A DNA stretch of 64,000 nucleotides, taken from assembly GCF_001514205.1 (NCBI RefSeq), contig NZ_KQ948774.1:62001-126000 (forward strand), read 5' to 3'. This document shows, in pieces, positions 25,732 to 32,604 of the stretch. The stretch comes from Streptomyces griseoruber (GTDB lineage: Bacteria; Actinomycetota; Actinomycetes; Streptomycetales; Streptomycetaceae). The notes below the pieces were generated by a model. That model was given only the letters and a program-made list of their open reading frames with translations, did no database searches and had not been told where the DNA came from. The first letter of the stretch is position 1. Each line of letters starts with the position of its first letter. The position numbers and the translations under genes are program-made.

Positions 25732-26517
25732 CTAGAGCGAGGCAGCCGCCGAGGCGATCGCCGAGGCGAACGTGGACACCTCGGAGTAGACACCGGGCGC
25801 GTTGGGCCGGGCGCAGCCGATGCCCCAGCTCACGATGCCGACCTGGACCCACTCGTTCGCGGAGTCCCGGCGGAACATCGGGCCGCCGGAGTCGCCCTGA
25901 CAGGTGTCGACGCCGCCGGAGGCGTAGCCGGCGCAGATCTCGTCGCTCGCGACCAGCCCGCTGTAGCTGCCGCCGTACGCGCGGCAGGTGGCGTCGCTGA
26001 TGAACGGCACCGTGGCCTTGAGCAGGTAGCGCTGCTGGGCCCCGCCCTCGACGGCGGCGCCCCAGCCGGCGACGGTGAAGGTGCCGGTGTTGTACTGCGT
26101 GGTCGTGGCGATCTTCAGCGTCGGCAGGTTGATGGGCTGGGCGAGCTTGATCAGCGCCCAGTCCTTGCCGTTGCCGTTGTAGCCGGGGGCCCGGTAGACG
26201 TACGTCGACCGCACCTGGACCCGGCCGGTGGTGGACTGGAGGTCCACCACGCCGGCGGTGGCGGTGATGCTCGTGTTGGCGCCGGTGCCGCTGACGCAGT
26301 GGGCGGCGGTCAGCACGATCTGCTGGGTGTAGAGCGCGCCGCCGCAGCCCATCGAGAGCCGGACCATGAACGGGAACTCGCCCTGCGCGGCACGGGTTCC
26401 GCCGATGACGGGGGAGGGGGCGGCCTGCGCGGCCGACACGGGCTGAAGGCTCGCGACGGCGAGCGCGGCGGCGCCGACGGCCGCGAGTCTCTTGAGGGCG
26501 GTGAGGAGCTTCTTCAT
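25732..26517 (-). CDS. Secreted trypsin-like serine protease (S1)
   Basis: 261 residues. Signal peptide about 1-32, short propeptide APSP, mature N-terminus at VIGGTRAAQG. Catalytic triad His in LTAAHC, Asp in NGKDWALIKL, Ser in CQGDSGGP. The Asp six residues before the Ser (VDTCQGDSGGP) gives trypsin-like Arg/Lys specificity. Resembles Streptomyces griseus trypsin. Cysteines pair as in trypsins. Upstream region has two inverted repeats that may be operator sites. Extracellular protein digestion, often tied to development. Confidence 0.93.
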   Translation of the reverse strand: MKKLLTALKRLAAVGAAALAVASLQPVSAAQAAPSPVIGGTRAAQGEFPFMVRLSMGCGGALYTQQIVLTAAHCVSGTGANTSITATAGVVDLQSTTGRVQVRSTYVYRAPGYNGNGKDWALIKLAQPINLPTLKIATTTQYNTGTFTVAGWGAAVEGGAQQRYLLKATVPFISDATCRAYGGSYSGLVASDEICAGYASGGVDTCQGDSGGPMFRRDSANEWVQVGIVSWGIGCARPNAPGVYSEVSTFASAIASAAASL

Positions 26518-26583
26518 GGTGCTGCCTCCGTGGGGGGTTCGGTGTCTGACGTGCCCATGTCATACATCGAGGCAAAGAAACAC

Positions 26584-26632
26584 CCATGCGCTGGCATGGT
26601 CAGGTCAAATCCATTCCCAGGATTATGGGAAT
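26584..26632 (-). promoter_or_regulatory. Two inverted repeats upstream of the trypsin gene
   Basis: CCATGC-GCTG-GCATGG (26584-26599) and ATTCCCA-N6-TGGGAAT (26613-26632), 67-115 bp upstream of the protease start, in the gap before the amidase. Both are perfect in their arms. They look like binding sites for a dimeric regulator; no known consensus assigned. Confidence 0.45.
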
Positions 26633-26681
26633 CCGCCGACCTCCCGCACAAGGGCCCCGATTCGGCCACCCGCCCGCACCT

Positions 26682-26714
26682 CGGCGGCCGCCGTCGCTCG
26701 GCCGGCGGCCGCCG
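26682..26714 (-). terminator. Terminator after the amidase gene
   Basis: CGGCGGCCGCCG occurs twice (26682-26693 and 26703-26714), self-complementary, forming a 12-bp stem with a 9-nt loop, 20 bp past the amidase stop on the minus strand. Confidence 0.6.
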
Positions 26715-26734
26715 GTGGGGTCCGTGGGGCGCGG

Positions 26735-27373
26735 TCAGTCCTGTGCTGCCGACTTGGCGTAGTCCAGGAGTTGTTCGAAGTCGATCGCTCCGGGATCGCC
26801 ATGGGTGTTCTCCGGTACGTGCATGTGCCCGCACACTCCCCGGAACGCGTTCCACCGCTGGAAGCTCATCCGCTGACCGCCCCCGTTCCCGGAGGACCTC
26901 GGGTACGGCGGCCACAGCGCCGGCCCGCGCAGCGGCACGTCGTGGTGGATGTGCATCCACGCCAGGTACCGCGCCACGCCCCGCAGTGCCCACTCGGGCG
27001 CCTGGGGCCAGTAGATGTGCGCCGGTTCGCCCGTCCCCCACTTGGTGTGGCGCTCGGGGTCGCAGGTGCCGACGAGTTCCACCTGGCAGACGTTCAGGGT
27101 GTTCGTCTCCACCCCGCCGCGCAGATTGACCAGCGCGCGCGAGGAGACGTCGATGTCGAAGTGCTGGTACCACCGCAGCCGCTTGGCGCCGAAGTCCGGC
27201 ACGGCCGTGAGGTTCGGCGCGTTCGCGCCGCCCTGGTAGTCGGGCAGCGAACGGCCCTCGGTGGTGTGGAGAACGACGGCGTTGACCTCCATCCGGTCAC
27301 CGCCGAACGTGCTCTGGTACCAGTGGTCGCGGTGTGCGCCCGGGTAGTGCTGGGGTCCGGTCCTGGTGCTCAT
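26735..27373 (-). CDS. N-acetylmuramoyl-L-alanine amidase-like protein
   Basis: 212 residues from ATG 27373 (MSTRTGPQHYPG). Amidase_2/PGRP-type features: the zinc His in VLHTTEGRSLPDY, a folded core (FGAKRLRWYQHFDIDVSS), and the second zinc ligand region GHMHVPENTHGDPGAIDF. No signal peptide is seen, which suggests a cytoplasmic, phage-derived or holin-exported enzyme. Cleaves the amide bond between muramic acid and the stem peptide. An upstream in-frame ATG at 27397 adds 8 residues. Confidence 0.82.
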   Translation of the reverse strand: MSTRTGPQHYPGAHRDHWYQSTFGGDRMEVNAVVLHTTEGRSLPDYQGGANAPNLTAVPDFGAKRLRWYQHFDIDVSSRALVNLRGGVETNTLNVCQVELVGTCDPERHTKWGTGEPAHIYWPQAPEWALRGVARYLAWMHIHHDVPLRGPALWPPYPRSSGNGGGQRMSFQRWNAFRGVCGHMHVPENTHGDPGAIDFEQLLDYAKSAAQD

Positions 27374-27398
27374 GACCGCGACTGTGGCACAGCTCACA

Positions 27399-27435
27399 GA
27401 TGGCGGCCGGGAGCATTCCGCTTCCGGCCGCCATC
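27399..27435 (-). terminator. Terminator after the yceI-like gene
   Basis: GATGGCGGCCGG (27399-27410) pairs perfectly with CCGGCCGCCATC (27424-27435), 12-bp stem, 13-nt loop, 42 bp after the YceI stop on the minus strand. Confidence 0.75.
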
Positions 27436-27476
27436 TGCTGCTTTCTGAGGTTTTCTGCCCTACCTCGGACGTCGGG

Positions 27477-28079
27477 TCACGCGTTCTTGATCGCCGAGAT
27501 GTCGAAGTTCAGCTTGATCTTGTCCGAGACCAGGACGCCCCCGGTCTCCAGCGCCGCGTTCCAGGTCAGGCCCCACTCGGAGCGCAGGATCTCGGCCTTG
27601 CCCTCGAAGCCGGCGCGCTCGTTGCCGAACGGGTCCTTGGCGGAGCCGTTGAACTCCAGGTCGATCGTGATCGGCTTCGTCACGCCGAGGATGCTCAGAT
27701 CGCCGGTGATCCGGTAGTCGTCGCCGCCCAGCGCCTCGGCGGAGGTGGAGCGGAAGGTCATGGCCGGGAACTCGTCGGTCTTGAAGAAGTCCGCGCTCTT
27801 CAGGTGGCCGTCACGGTCGGCGGACCCGGTGTCGATGCTCTCCATCTTCACGTCGAGGGAGGCGGTGGACCGCGACGGGTCGGTGCCGTCCAGGTGCAGG
27901 GACCCGGTGAAGTCGTTGAACTTGCCCTTGACGTTCGTGACCATCGCGTGCCGGGCGACGAAGCCGATCGTGGAGTGTGCCGGGTCGATCGAGTAGTCGC
28001 CGGTGACCGCGGCGAGGTCCGGCGTCACCGTGGCGTCGGCGGTGCTCTCGCCGGTGTCCTTGCGGCTGAAGATGCCCAT
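27477..28079 (-). CDS. YceI family polyisoprenoid-binding-like protein
   Basis: 200 residues. YceI lipocalin-like barrel: GDYSIDPAHSTIGFVARHAMVTNVKGKF near the N-terminus and LSILGVTKPITIDLEFNG, ending IKLNFDISAIKNA. No signal peptide, starting MGIFSRKDTGES, so a cytoplasmic member as is common in actinobacteria. Thought to bind isoprenoid lipids; often stress induced. Upstream it has a direct repeat TTCAATATTCAA near 28118-28129 that may be an operator. Confidence 0.88.
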   Translation of the reverse strand: MGIFSRKDTGESTADATVTPDLAAVTGDYSIDPAHSTIGFVARHAMVTNVKGKFNDFTGSLHLDGTDPSRSTASLDVKMESIDTGSADRDGHLKSADFFKTDEFPAMTFRSTSAEALGGDDYRITGDLSILGVTKPITIDLEFNGSAKDPFGNERAGFEGKAEILRSEWGLTWNAALETGGVLVSDKIKLNFDISAIKNA

Positions 28080-28407
28080 GACGTGCCTCCTGAGGGGACG
28101 AGAAGATCGCTCTTCTGTTCAATATTCAACCACATTAACGGAGGAGACCCCCGGCCTATTCCGGCCCGCACCCCATGAGGCTCGCCGCGTCACTCCGACG
28201 GCGGATGCCCCACGGCGCGCCGCGGGCCCGGATGTGAACGGTGTCTCATCCTCCGCCTTTGTGTGACCTCCACAAGCCACAAGCCTCCTGAGCAGTCAGA
28301 ACGCCTGCATACCCCCATGGTTCTGTTCGGTGCTACCAGGAAAACGCTCCGAGGACTGTACGGAGTCGACGTCTCGCTTTCCTTGGTGGGCTTCGTAAGG
28401 TCGCTAC
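28080..28407. other. Divergent intergenic region between yceI-like gene and accB (328 bp)
   Basis: No gene recognised. An A/T-rich patch holds TTCAA-TA-TTCAA (28118-28129), likely part of the yceI promoter. Near accB, TAAGGT (28396-28401) lies 6 bp before ATG 28408, which would suit a -10 of a leaderless or almost leaderless transcript; no matching -35 is evident. Confidence 0.4.
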
Positions 28408-30012
28408 ATGACCGTTTTGGAAGAGACGACGGGCGAACCGGACGCGGTGCCCTCGGAGCCCACGGACGCTCGCGGGCGTGTGGCCGAGCTGCACGGGATC
28501 CGCGCGCAGGCGCTGGCCGGCCCGAGCGAGAAGGCGACCCAGGCGCAGCACGCCAAGGGCAAGCTGACCGCGCGGGAGCGGATCGAGCTGCTGGTGGACC
28601 CGGGTTCCTTCCAGGAGGTCGAGCAGCTGCGCCGGCACCGGGCGAGCGGTTTCGGTCTGGAGACGAAGAAGCCGTACACGGACGGTGTGATCACCGGCTG
28701 GGGCACGGTGGAGGGCCGTACGGTCTTCGTCTACGCCCATGACTTCCGGATCTTCGGCGGCGCCCTGGGCGAGGCCCACGCCACGAAGATCCACAAGATC
28801 ATGGACATGGCCATCGCGGCCGGTGCGCCGCTGGTGTCGCTCAACGACGGCGCCGGCGCCCGGATCCAGGAGGGCGTCTCCGCGCTCGCCGGCTACGGCG
28901 GCATCTTCCAGCGCAACACCAAGGCCTCGGGTGTCATCCCGCAGATCTCGGTGATGCTCGGTCCCTGTGCGGGCGGCGCGGCCTACAGCCCCGCCCTGAC
29001 GGACTTCGTGTTCATGGTCCGTGAGACCTCGCAGATGTTCATCACCGGCCCGGACGTCGTCAAGGCGGTCACCGGCGAGGAGATCACCCAGAACGGCCTC
29101 GGCGGCGCGGACGTGCACGCCGAGACCTCCGGTGTGTGCCACTTCGCCTACGACGACGAGGAGACCTGCATCGCGGAGGTCCGCTACCTCCTGTCGCTGC
29201 TGCCGCAGAACAACCGCGAGAACCCGCCGCGCGTCGCCACCACCGACCCGGCGGACCGGCGCGGCGACGTGCTGCTCGACCTGGTCCCGGCCGACGGCAA
29301 CCGGCCCTACGACATGACCAAGGTCATCGAGGAGATCGTCGACGACGGCGAGTACCTCGAGGTCCACGAGCGCTGGGCCCGCAACATCATCTGCGCGCTG
29401 GCCCGCCTCGACGGCCAGGCCGTCGGCATCGTCGCCAACCAGCCCCAGTCCCTGGCCGGCGTGCTGGACATCGAGGCCTCGGAGAAGGCCGCCCGCTTCG
29501 TGCAGATGTGCGACGCGTTCAACATCCCGATCCTCACCCTTCTGGACGTCCCCGGCTTCCTCCCGGGCGTCGACCAGGAGCACGGTGGAATCATCCGCCA
29601 CGGCGCGAAGCTGCTGTACGCCTACTGCAACGCGACCGTGCCCCGGATCTCGCTCATCCTGCGCAAGGCCTACGGCGGGGCGTACATCGTCATGGACAGC
29701 CAGTCCATCGGCGCCGACCTCACCTACGCCTGGCCCACCAACGAGATCGCCGTGATGGGTGCCGAGGGCGCCGCCAACGTCATCTTCCGGCGTCAGATCG
29801 CCGAGGCCGAGGACCCCGAGGCCATGCGGGCCCGCATGGTCAAGGAGTACAAGTCCGAGCTGATGCACCCGTACTACGCGGCCGAGCGCGGCCTGGTCGA
29901 CGACGTCATCGACCCCGCCGAGACCCGCGAGATCCTCGTCAAGTCGCTCGCGATGCTCCAGTCCAAGCACGCCGACCTGCCGTCGCGCAAGCACGGCAAC
30001 CCCCCGCAGTAA
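28408..30012 (+). CDS. accB: Acyl-CoA (acetyl/propionyl-CoA) carboxylase beta subunit, carboxyltransferase
   Basis: Transfers CO2 from carboxybiotin to acetyl- or propionyl-CoA, making malonyl- or methylmalonyl-CoA for fatty acids and polyketides. 534 residues. Both crotonase-like halves are present: GPCAGGAAYSPALTDF in the first oxyanion hole and LRKAYGGAYIVMDSQS in the second; YDMTKVIEEIVDDGEYLEVHE marks the C half. Forms a complex with a biotin-carboxylase alpha subunit encoded elsewhere and with the epsilon subunit just downstream. Substrate preference cannot be settled by eye. Confidence 0.94.
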   Translation: MTVLEETTGEPDAVPSEPTDARGRVAELHGIRAQALAGPSEKATQAQHAKGKLTARERIELLVDPGSFQEVEQLRRHRASGFGLETKKPYTDGVITGWGTVEGRTVFVYAHDFRIFGGALGEAHATKIHKIMDMAIAAGAPLVSLNDGAGARIQEGVSALAGYGGIFQRNTKASGVIPQISVMLGPCAGGAAYSPALTDFVFMVRETSQMFITGPDVVKAVTGEEITQNGLGGADVHAETSGVCHFAYDDEETCIAEVRYLLSLLPQNNRENPPRVATTDPADRRGDVLLDLVPADGNRPYDMTKVIEEIVDDGEYLEVHERWARNIICALARLDGQAVGIVANQPQSLAGVLDIEASEKAARFVQMCDAFNIPILTLLDVPGFLPGVDQEHGGIIRHGAKLLYAYCNATVPRISLILRKAYGGAYIVMDSQSIGADLTYAWPTNEIAVMGAEGAANVIFRRQIAEAEDPEAMRARMVKEYKSELMHPYYAAERGLVDDVIDPAETREILVKSLAMLQSKHADLPSRKHGNPPQ

Positions 30013-30069
30013 CCCGGCGGACTCTCCCCGATACCTCTGCGGAAACCTCTCTCACGGAGACTGACACCC

Positions 30070-30264
30070 ATGAACACTCCCGACATTCGCGTCGAGAAGG
30101 GCCATGCCGAGCCCGAGGAAGTCGCCGCCATCACGGCGATCCTGCTGGCCCGCGCCGCCGCCCGCACCTCCGAGCCCACCCAGGCCCACCGTCCCCACCG
30201 CAAGGCCGGCTGGCGCCGCCTGGAGCGCGAGAACGGCTTCCGCGCCCCGCACAGCTGGCGGTAG
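30070..30264 (+). CDS. accE: Acyl-CoA carboxylase epsilon subunit
   Basis: 64 residues, IRVEKGHAEPEEVAAITAIL then a basic RKAGWRRLERENGFRAPHSWR tail, the signature of the small AccE/PccE subunits of actinobacteria that raise complex activity. ATG 30070, 57 bp after accB, with a GGAGACTGAC ribosome site. Followed by a strong terminator, so accB-accE is a two-gene unit. Confidence 0.92.
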   Translation: MNTPDIRVEKGHAEPEEVAAITAILLARAAARTSEPTQAHRPHRKAGWRRLERENGFRAPHSWR

Positions 30265-30294
30265 GCTGCGCCGCTCCAGCCGTTCGTACGTGAA

Positions 30295-30326
30295 GAAGGG
30301 CCCCTCTGCCGAAAGAGGGGCCCTTC
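30295..30326 (+). terminator. Terminator after accBE
   Basis: GAAGGGCCCCTCT (30295-30307) with AGAGGGGCCCTTC (30314-30326), 13-bp perfect stem, 6-nt loop. Confidence 0.85.
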
Positions 30327-30352
30327 TCCGTGCACACGTCCAGGGAGGGACC

Positions 30353-30856
30353 ATGGGCCTGCCGACGGATCTCGTGGACCGGGTGGCGCGGATCGACGCC
30401 CTGCTGAGGCCGATCGCCCAGCGACCGGTGGACACCACCGACCCCGACTGGGAGACCCGGATGCGTGAGCGGCCCCGGCCGCTGGACGAGGCGGGCGTCC
30501 GGGCGGACGCCGAGGCCGCGCTGCGCGAGCTGCTCGCCCGGTACGAGCACGGGGACGACGAGGACCGGGACGCCGTACGCGCGCTGCTGGAGCGGTGCTC
30601 CTCGTTCCGCTGGGCCACGCACCTGCCGTACGCGCACACCGCCGAGGGGTTCCGGCAGGAGCTGCTGCACCTGTCCGCCCGGGACCAGGGCCACGACACC
30701 CGCGACGAACTGCTCACCCTGCACGACCTGTGTGCCCAGGCACGGCGGGCCGGGGTCGACATCCGCCCGCTGCTGCTGGAGGTCGCCGCGCTCTCCAGCA
30801 CCGAGGACAAATACGGGATGGGCTCCGTGCAGGCGCTCCTGAGGGCCGCCGGCTGA
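30353..30856 (+). CDS. Hypothetical helical protein
   Basis: 167 residues from ATG 30353, which has an AGGGAGGGA just upstream. All-helical, charged, with LPTDLVDRVARIDALLRPIA at the N-terminus and a C-terminal LLLEVAALSSTEDKYGMGSVQ. No transmembrane part or known domain. Lies between two terminators, so probably transcribed on its own from the short gap after the accE terminator. Third-position GC supports coding. Confidence 0.75.
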   Translation: MGLPTDLVDRVARIDALLRPIAQRPVDTTDPDWETRMRERPRPLDEAGVRADAEAALRELLARYEHGDDEDRDAVRALLERCSSFRWATHLPYAHTAEGFRQELLHLSARDQGHDTRDELLTLHDLCAQARRAGVDIRPLLLEVAALSSTEDKYGMGSVQALLRAAG

Positions 30857-30876
30857 GACCCCTCCCGGACGTACGC

Positions 30877-30925
30877 ATGAGAACGGCCCCTGCGCTCCCT
30901 CGGGGAGGGCAGGGGCCGTTCTCAT
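30877..30925. terminator. Bidirectional terminator
   Basis: ATGAGAACGGCCCCTGC (30877-30893) pairs perfectly with GCAGGGGCCGTTCTCAT (30909-30925), a 17-bp stem with a 15-nt loop that itself can fold. Between the hypothetical gene and the end of the convergent conservon. Confidence 0.88.
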
Positions 30926-30934
30926 GTCGGAGAT

Positions 30935-31516
30935 CTACCGCAGGCGGGCCATCAGCGCGTGCTCCACGAGCGTGATGAGCGCCGACTTGGCGTCCGAGCG
31001 GTGCCGGGCGTCCGTGGTGATGATCGGGGCGTCCGGGCCGATCTGGAGCGCCTCGCGGACCTCTTCGGGGTTGTACGGCTGGTTGCCGTCGAAGCCGTTG
31101 AGGGCGATCACGAACGGCAGGCCGCTGTTCTCGAAGTAGTCGACCGCGGGGAAGCAGTCGGCGAGACGACGGGTGTCCACCAGGACGATCGCGCCGATGG
31201 CGCCGCGCACCAGGTCGTCCCACATGAACCAGAAGCGGTCCTGGCCGGGCGTGCCGAACAGGTACAGGATCAGGTCCTGGTCCAGGGTGATACGTCCGAA
31301 GTCCATGGCCACCGTGGTGGTGGTCTTGTCCCCGGTGTGGGTGAGATCGTCGATGCCCGCCGACGCGGACGTCATGACGGCCTCGGTACGCAGCGGGTTG
31401 ATCTCCGAGACGGCCCCGACGAACGTGGTCTTGCCCACGCCGAAGCCACCCGCCACCACGATCTTCGCCGAGGTGGTGGAGCGGGAAGGACCGCCGCTAG
31501 AGCTTGCGAAGTCCAC
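30935..31516 (-). CDS. cvnD2: Conservon GTPase CvnD (proximal conservon)
   Basis: 193-residue Ras/MglA-like small GTPase. P-loop GGFGVGKTTF, switch II GTPGQDRFWF, and ALNGFDG in place of NKxD. Member of the four-protein conservon module, thought to act with the roadblock protein CvnB like a eukaryotic G-protein system at the membrane. Overlaps cvnC by 20 bp. The 3' two thirds are almost identical in DNA to the second conservon's cvnD 5.4 kb away. Symbol follows the S. coelicolor numbering as I recall it and could be swapped. Confidence 0.92.
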   Translation of the reverse strand: MDFASSSGGPSRSTTSAKIVVAGGFGVGKTTFVGAVSEINPLRTEAVMTSASAGIDDLTHTGDKTTTTVAMDFGRITLDQDLILYLFGTPGQDRFWFMWDDLVRGAIGAIVLVDTRRLADCFPAVDYFENSGLPFVIALNGFDGNQPYNPEEVREALQIGPDAPIITTDARHRSDAKSALITLVEHALMARLR

Positions 31517-32084
31517 TGAGCACCCTTTCGAGCAGTGTCACGTCTGGCTGGCCGCCGGCGCTCTCGTCGCCGCCGGGCTGATGGATGGCGACCAGTCCCG
31601 CCTCCGCCAAGTCGGCGACGAGGATCCTGGCCACGCCGAGAGGGATGGTCAGGAGGGCCGAGATCTCGGCCACCGACTTGATCTCACGGCACAGATTGCA
31701 GATCCGCTGATGCTCGGGCAACTGGCCCTGCATCTGGTGCGGCTGCGCAGTGGTGTGCACCAGCGCCTCGATGGCGAGCTGGTAGCGCGGGCGCGTCCGG
31801 CCGCCGGTCATGGCGTACGGACGCACCAGGGGGTTGTTCGACGCCCCGGCGGGCGCCGGCTCGGGGGTGCGGCGCTGCGGCTGCACGGGCTGGATGCGCG
31901 GCGCCTGCGGCTGGTCGTACGGCGACGGCCCGGGGCCCTGAGGGCTCTGGGGTGCGTACGGCCGCTGCTGGCTCGGTGCGGAGGGGAAGTTGTAACGGTT
32001 CGGGTTGTGGGAACCGTCGCCCGGGCCCTGGGGAGGACCGTACGACCAATTACCCGTATTCGAACCGCCTGGGGGTGTTGCCAC
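31497..32084 (-). CDS. cvnC2: Conservon protein CvnC (DUF742)
   Basis: 195 residues. N-terminal half is Pro/Gln/Gly-rich and disordered; the DUF742 winged-helix part starts at LVRPYAMTGGRTRPRYQLAIEAL and ends DVTLLERVLSGLRKL. GTG 32084 is chosen because GGAGGAGGAG lies just before it, giving VATPPGGS; a longer frame to 32114 lacks such a site. Probably links GTPase and kinase parts or binds DNA. Overlaps cvnD. Confidence 0.88.
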   Translation of the reverse strand: MATPPGGSNTGNWSYGPPQGPGDGSHNPNRYNFPSAPSQQRPYAPQSPQGPGPSPYDQPQAPRIQPVQPQRRTPEPAPAGASNNPLVRPYAMTGGRTRPRYQLAIEALVHTTAQPHQMQGQLPEHQRICNLCREIKSVAEISALLTIPLGVARILVADLAEAGLVAIHQPGGDESAGGQPDVTLLERVLSGLRKL

Positions 32085-32180
32085 TTTCTCTCCTCCTCCG
32101 ACTGCGCCGGGCACCCATCACTATGGAGCCGCGTCCCGAAACCCTACGGCCTCGGGACGCCAAAACGCACCGTCCGACTG

Positions 32181-32603
32181 TTAGTTGAGAAGGCTCCCTT
32201 GGAGCTCCGCACGAAGATCGGGCGTCAGGACCGTACCCGCACGGTCCACCAGAAGGGCCATCTCGTACCCAATGAGGCCGATGTCCGCCTCCGGGTGCGC
32301 GAGTACCGCGAGCGAGGAACCGTCCGATACGGACATGATGAACAGGAATCCCCGTTCCATCTCCACAACCGTCTGGTTCACGGCGCCGCCCTCGAAGATC
32401 CGGGAGGCGCCCGCGGTCAGGGACGTCAGACCGGATGCGACGGCCGCGAGCTGGTCGGCGCGGTCGCGGGGGAAGCCTTCGGACATCGCCAGAAGGAGTC
32501 CGTCGGCGGAGACCACCACCGTGTGGGACACCCCCGGGGTGTTGTCCACGAAGTTGGTGATCAACCAGTTCAGGTTCTGTGCCGCCTGGCTCATCGGGCT
32601 CAC
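32181..32603 (-). CDS. cvnB2: Conservon roadblock/LC7 protein CvnB
   Basis: 140 residues from GTG 32603, or 137 from ATG 32594. GTG is favoured: GGAG is 7 nt before it and 16 nt before the ATG, and the paralogue has the same layout. Roadblock fold: LNWLITNFVDNTPGVSHTVVVSADG, ASRIFEGGAVNQTVVEMERGFLF. Likely the GTPase-activating or scaffold partner of CvnD, as MglB is for MglA. Starts 1 bp after the cvnA stop. Confidence 0.93.
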   Translation of the reverse strand: MSPMSQAAQNLNWLITNFVDNTPGVSHTVVVSADGLLLAMSEGFPRDRADQLAAVASGLTSLTAGASRIFEGGAVNQTVVEMERGFLFIMSVSDGSSLAVLAHPEADIGLIGYEMALLVDRAGTVLTPDLRAELQGSLLN

Positions 32604-32604
32604 A

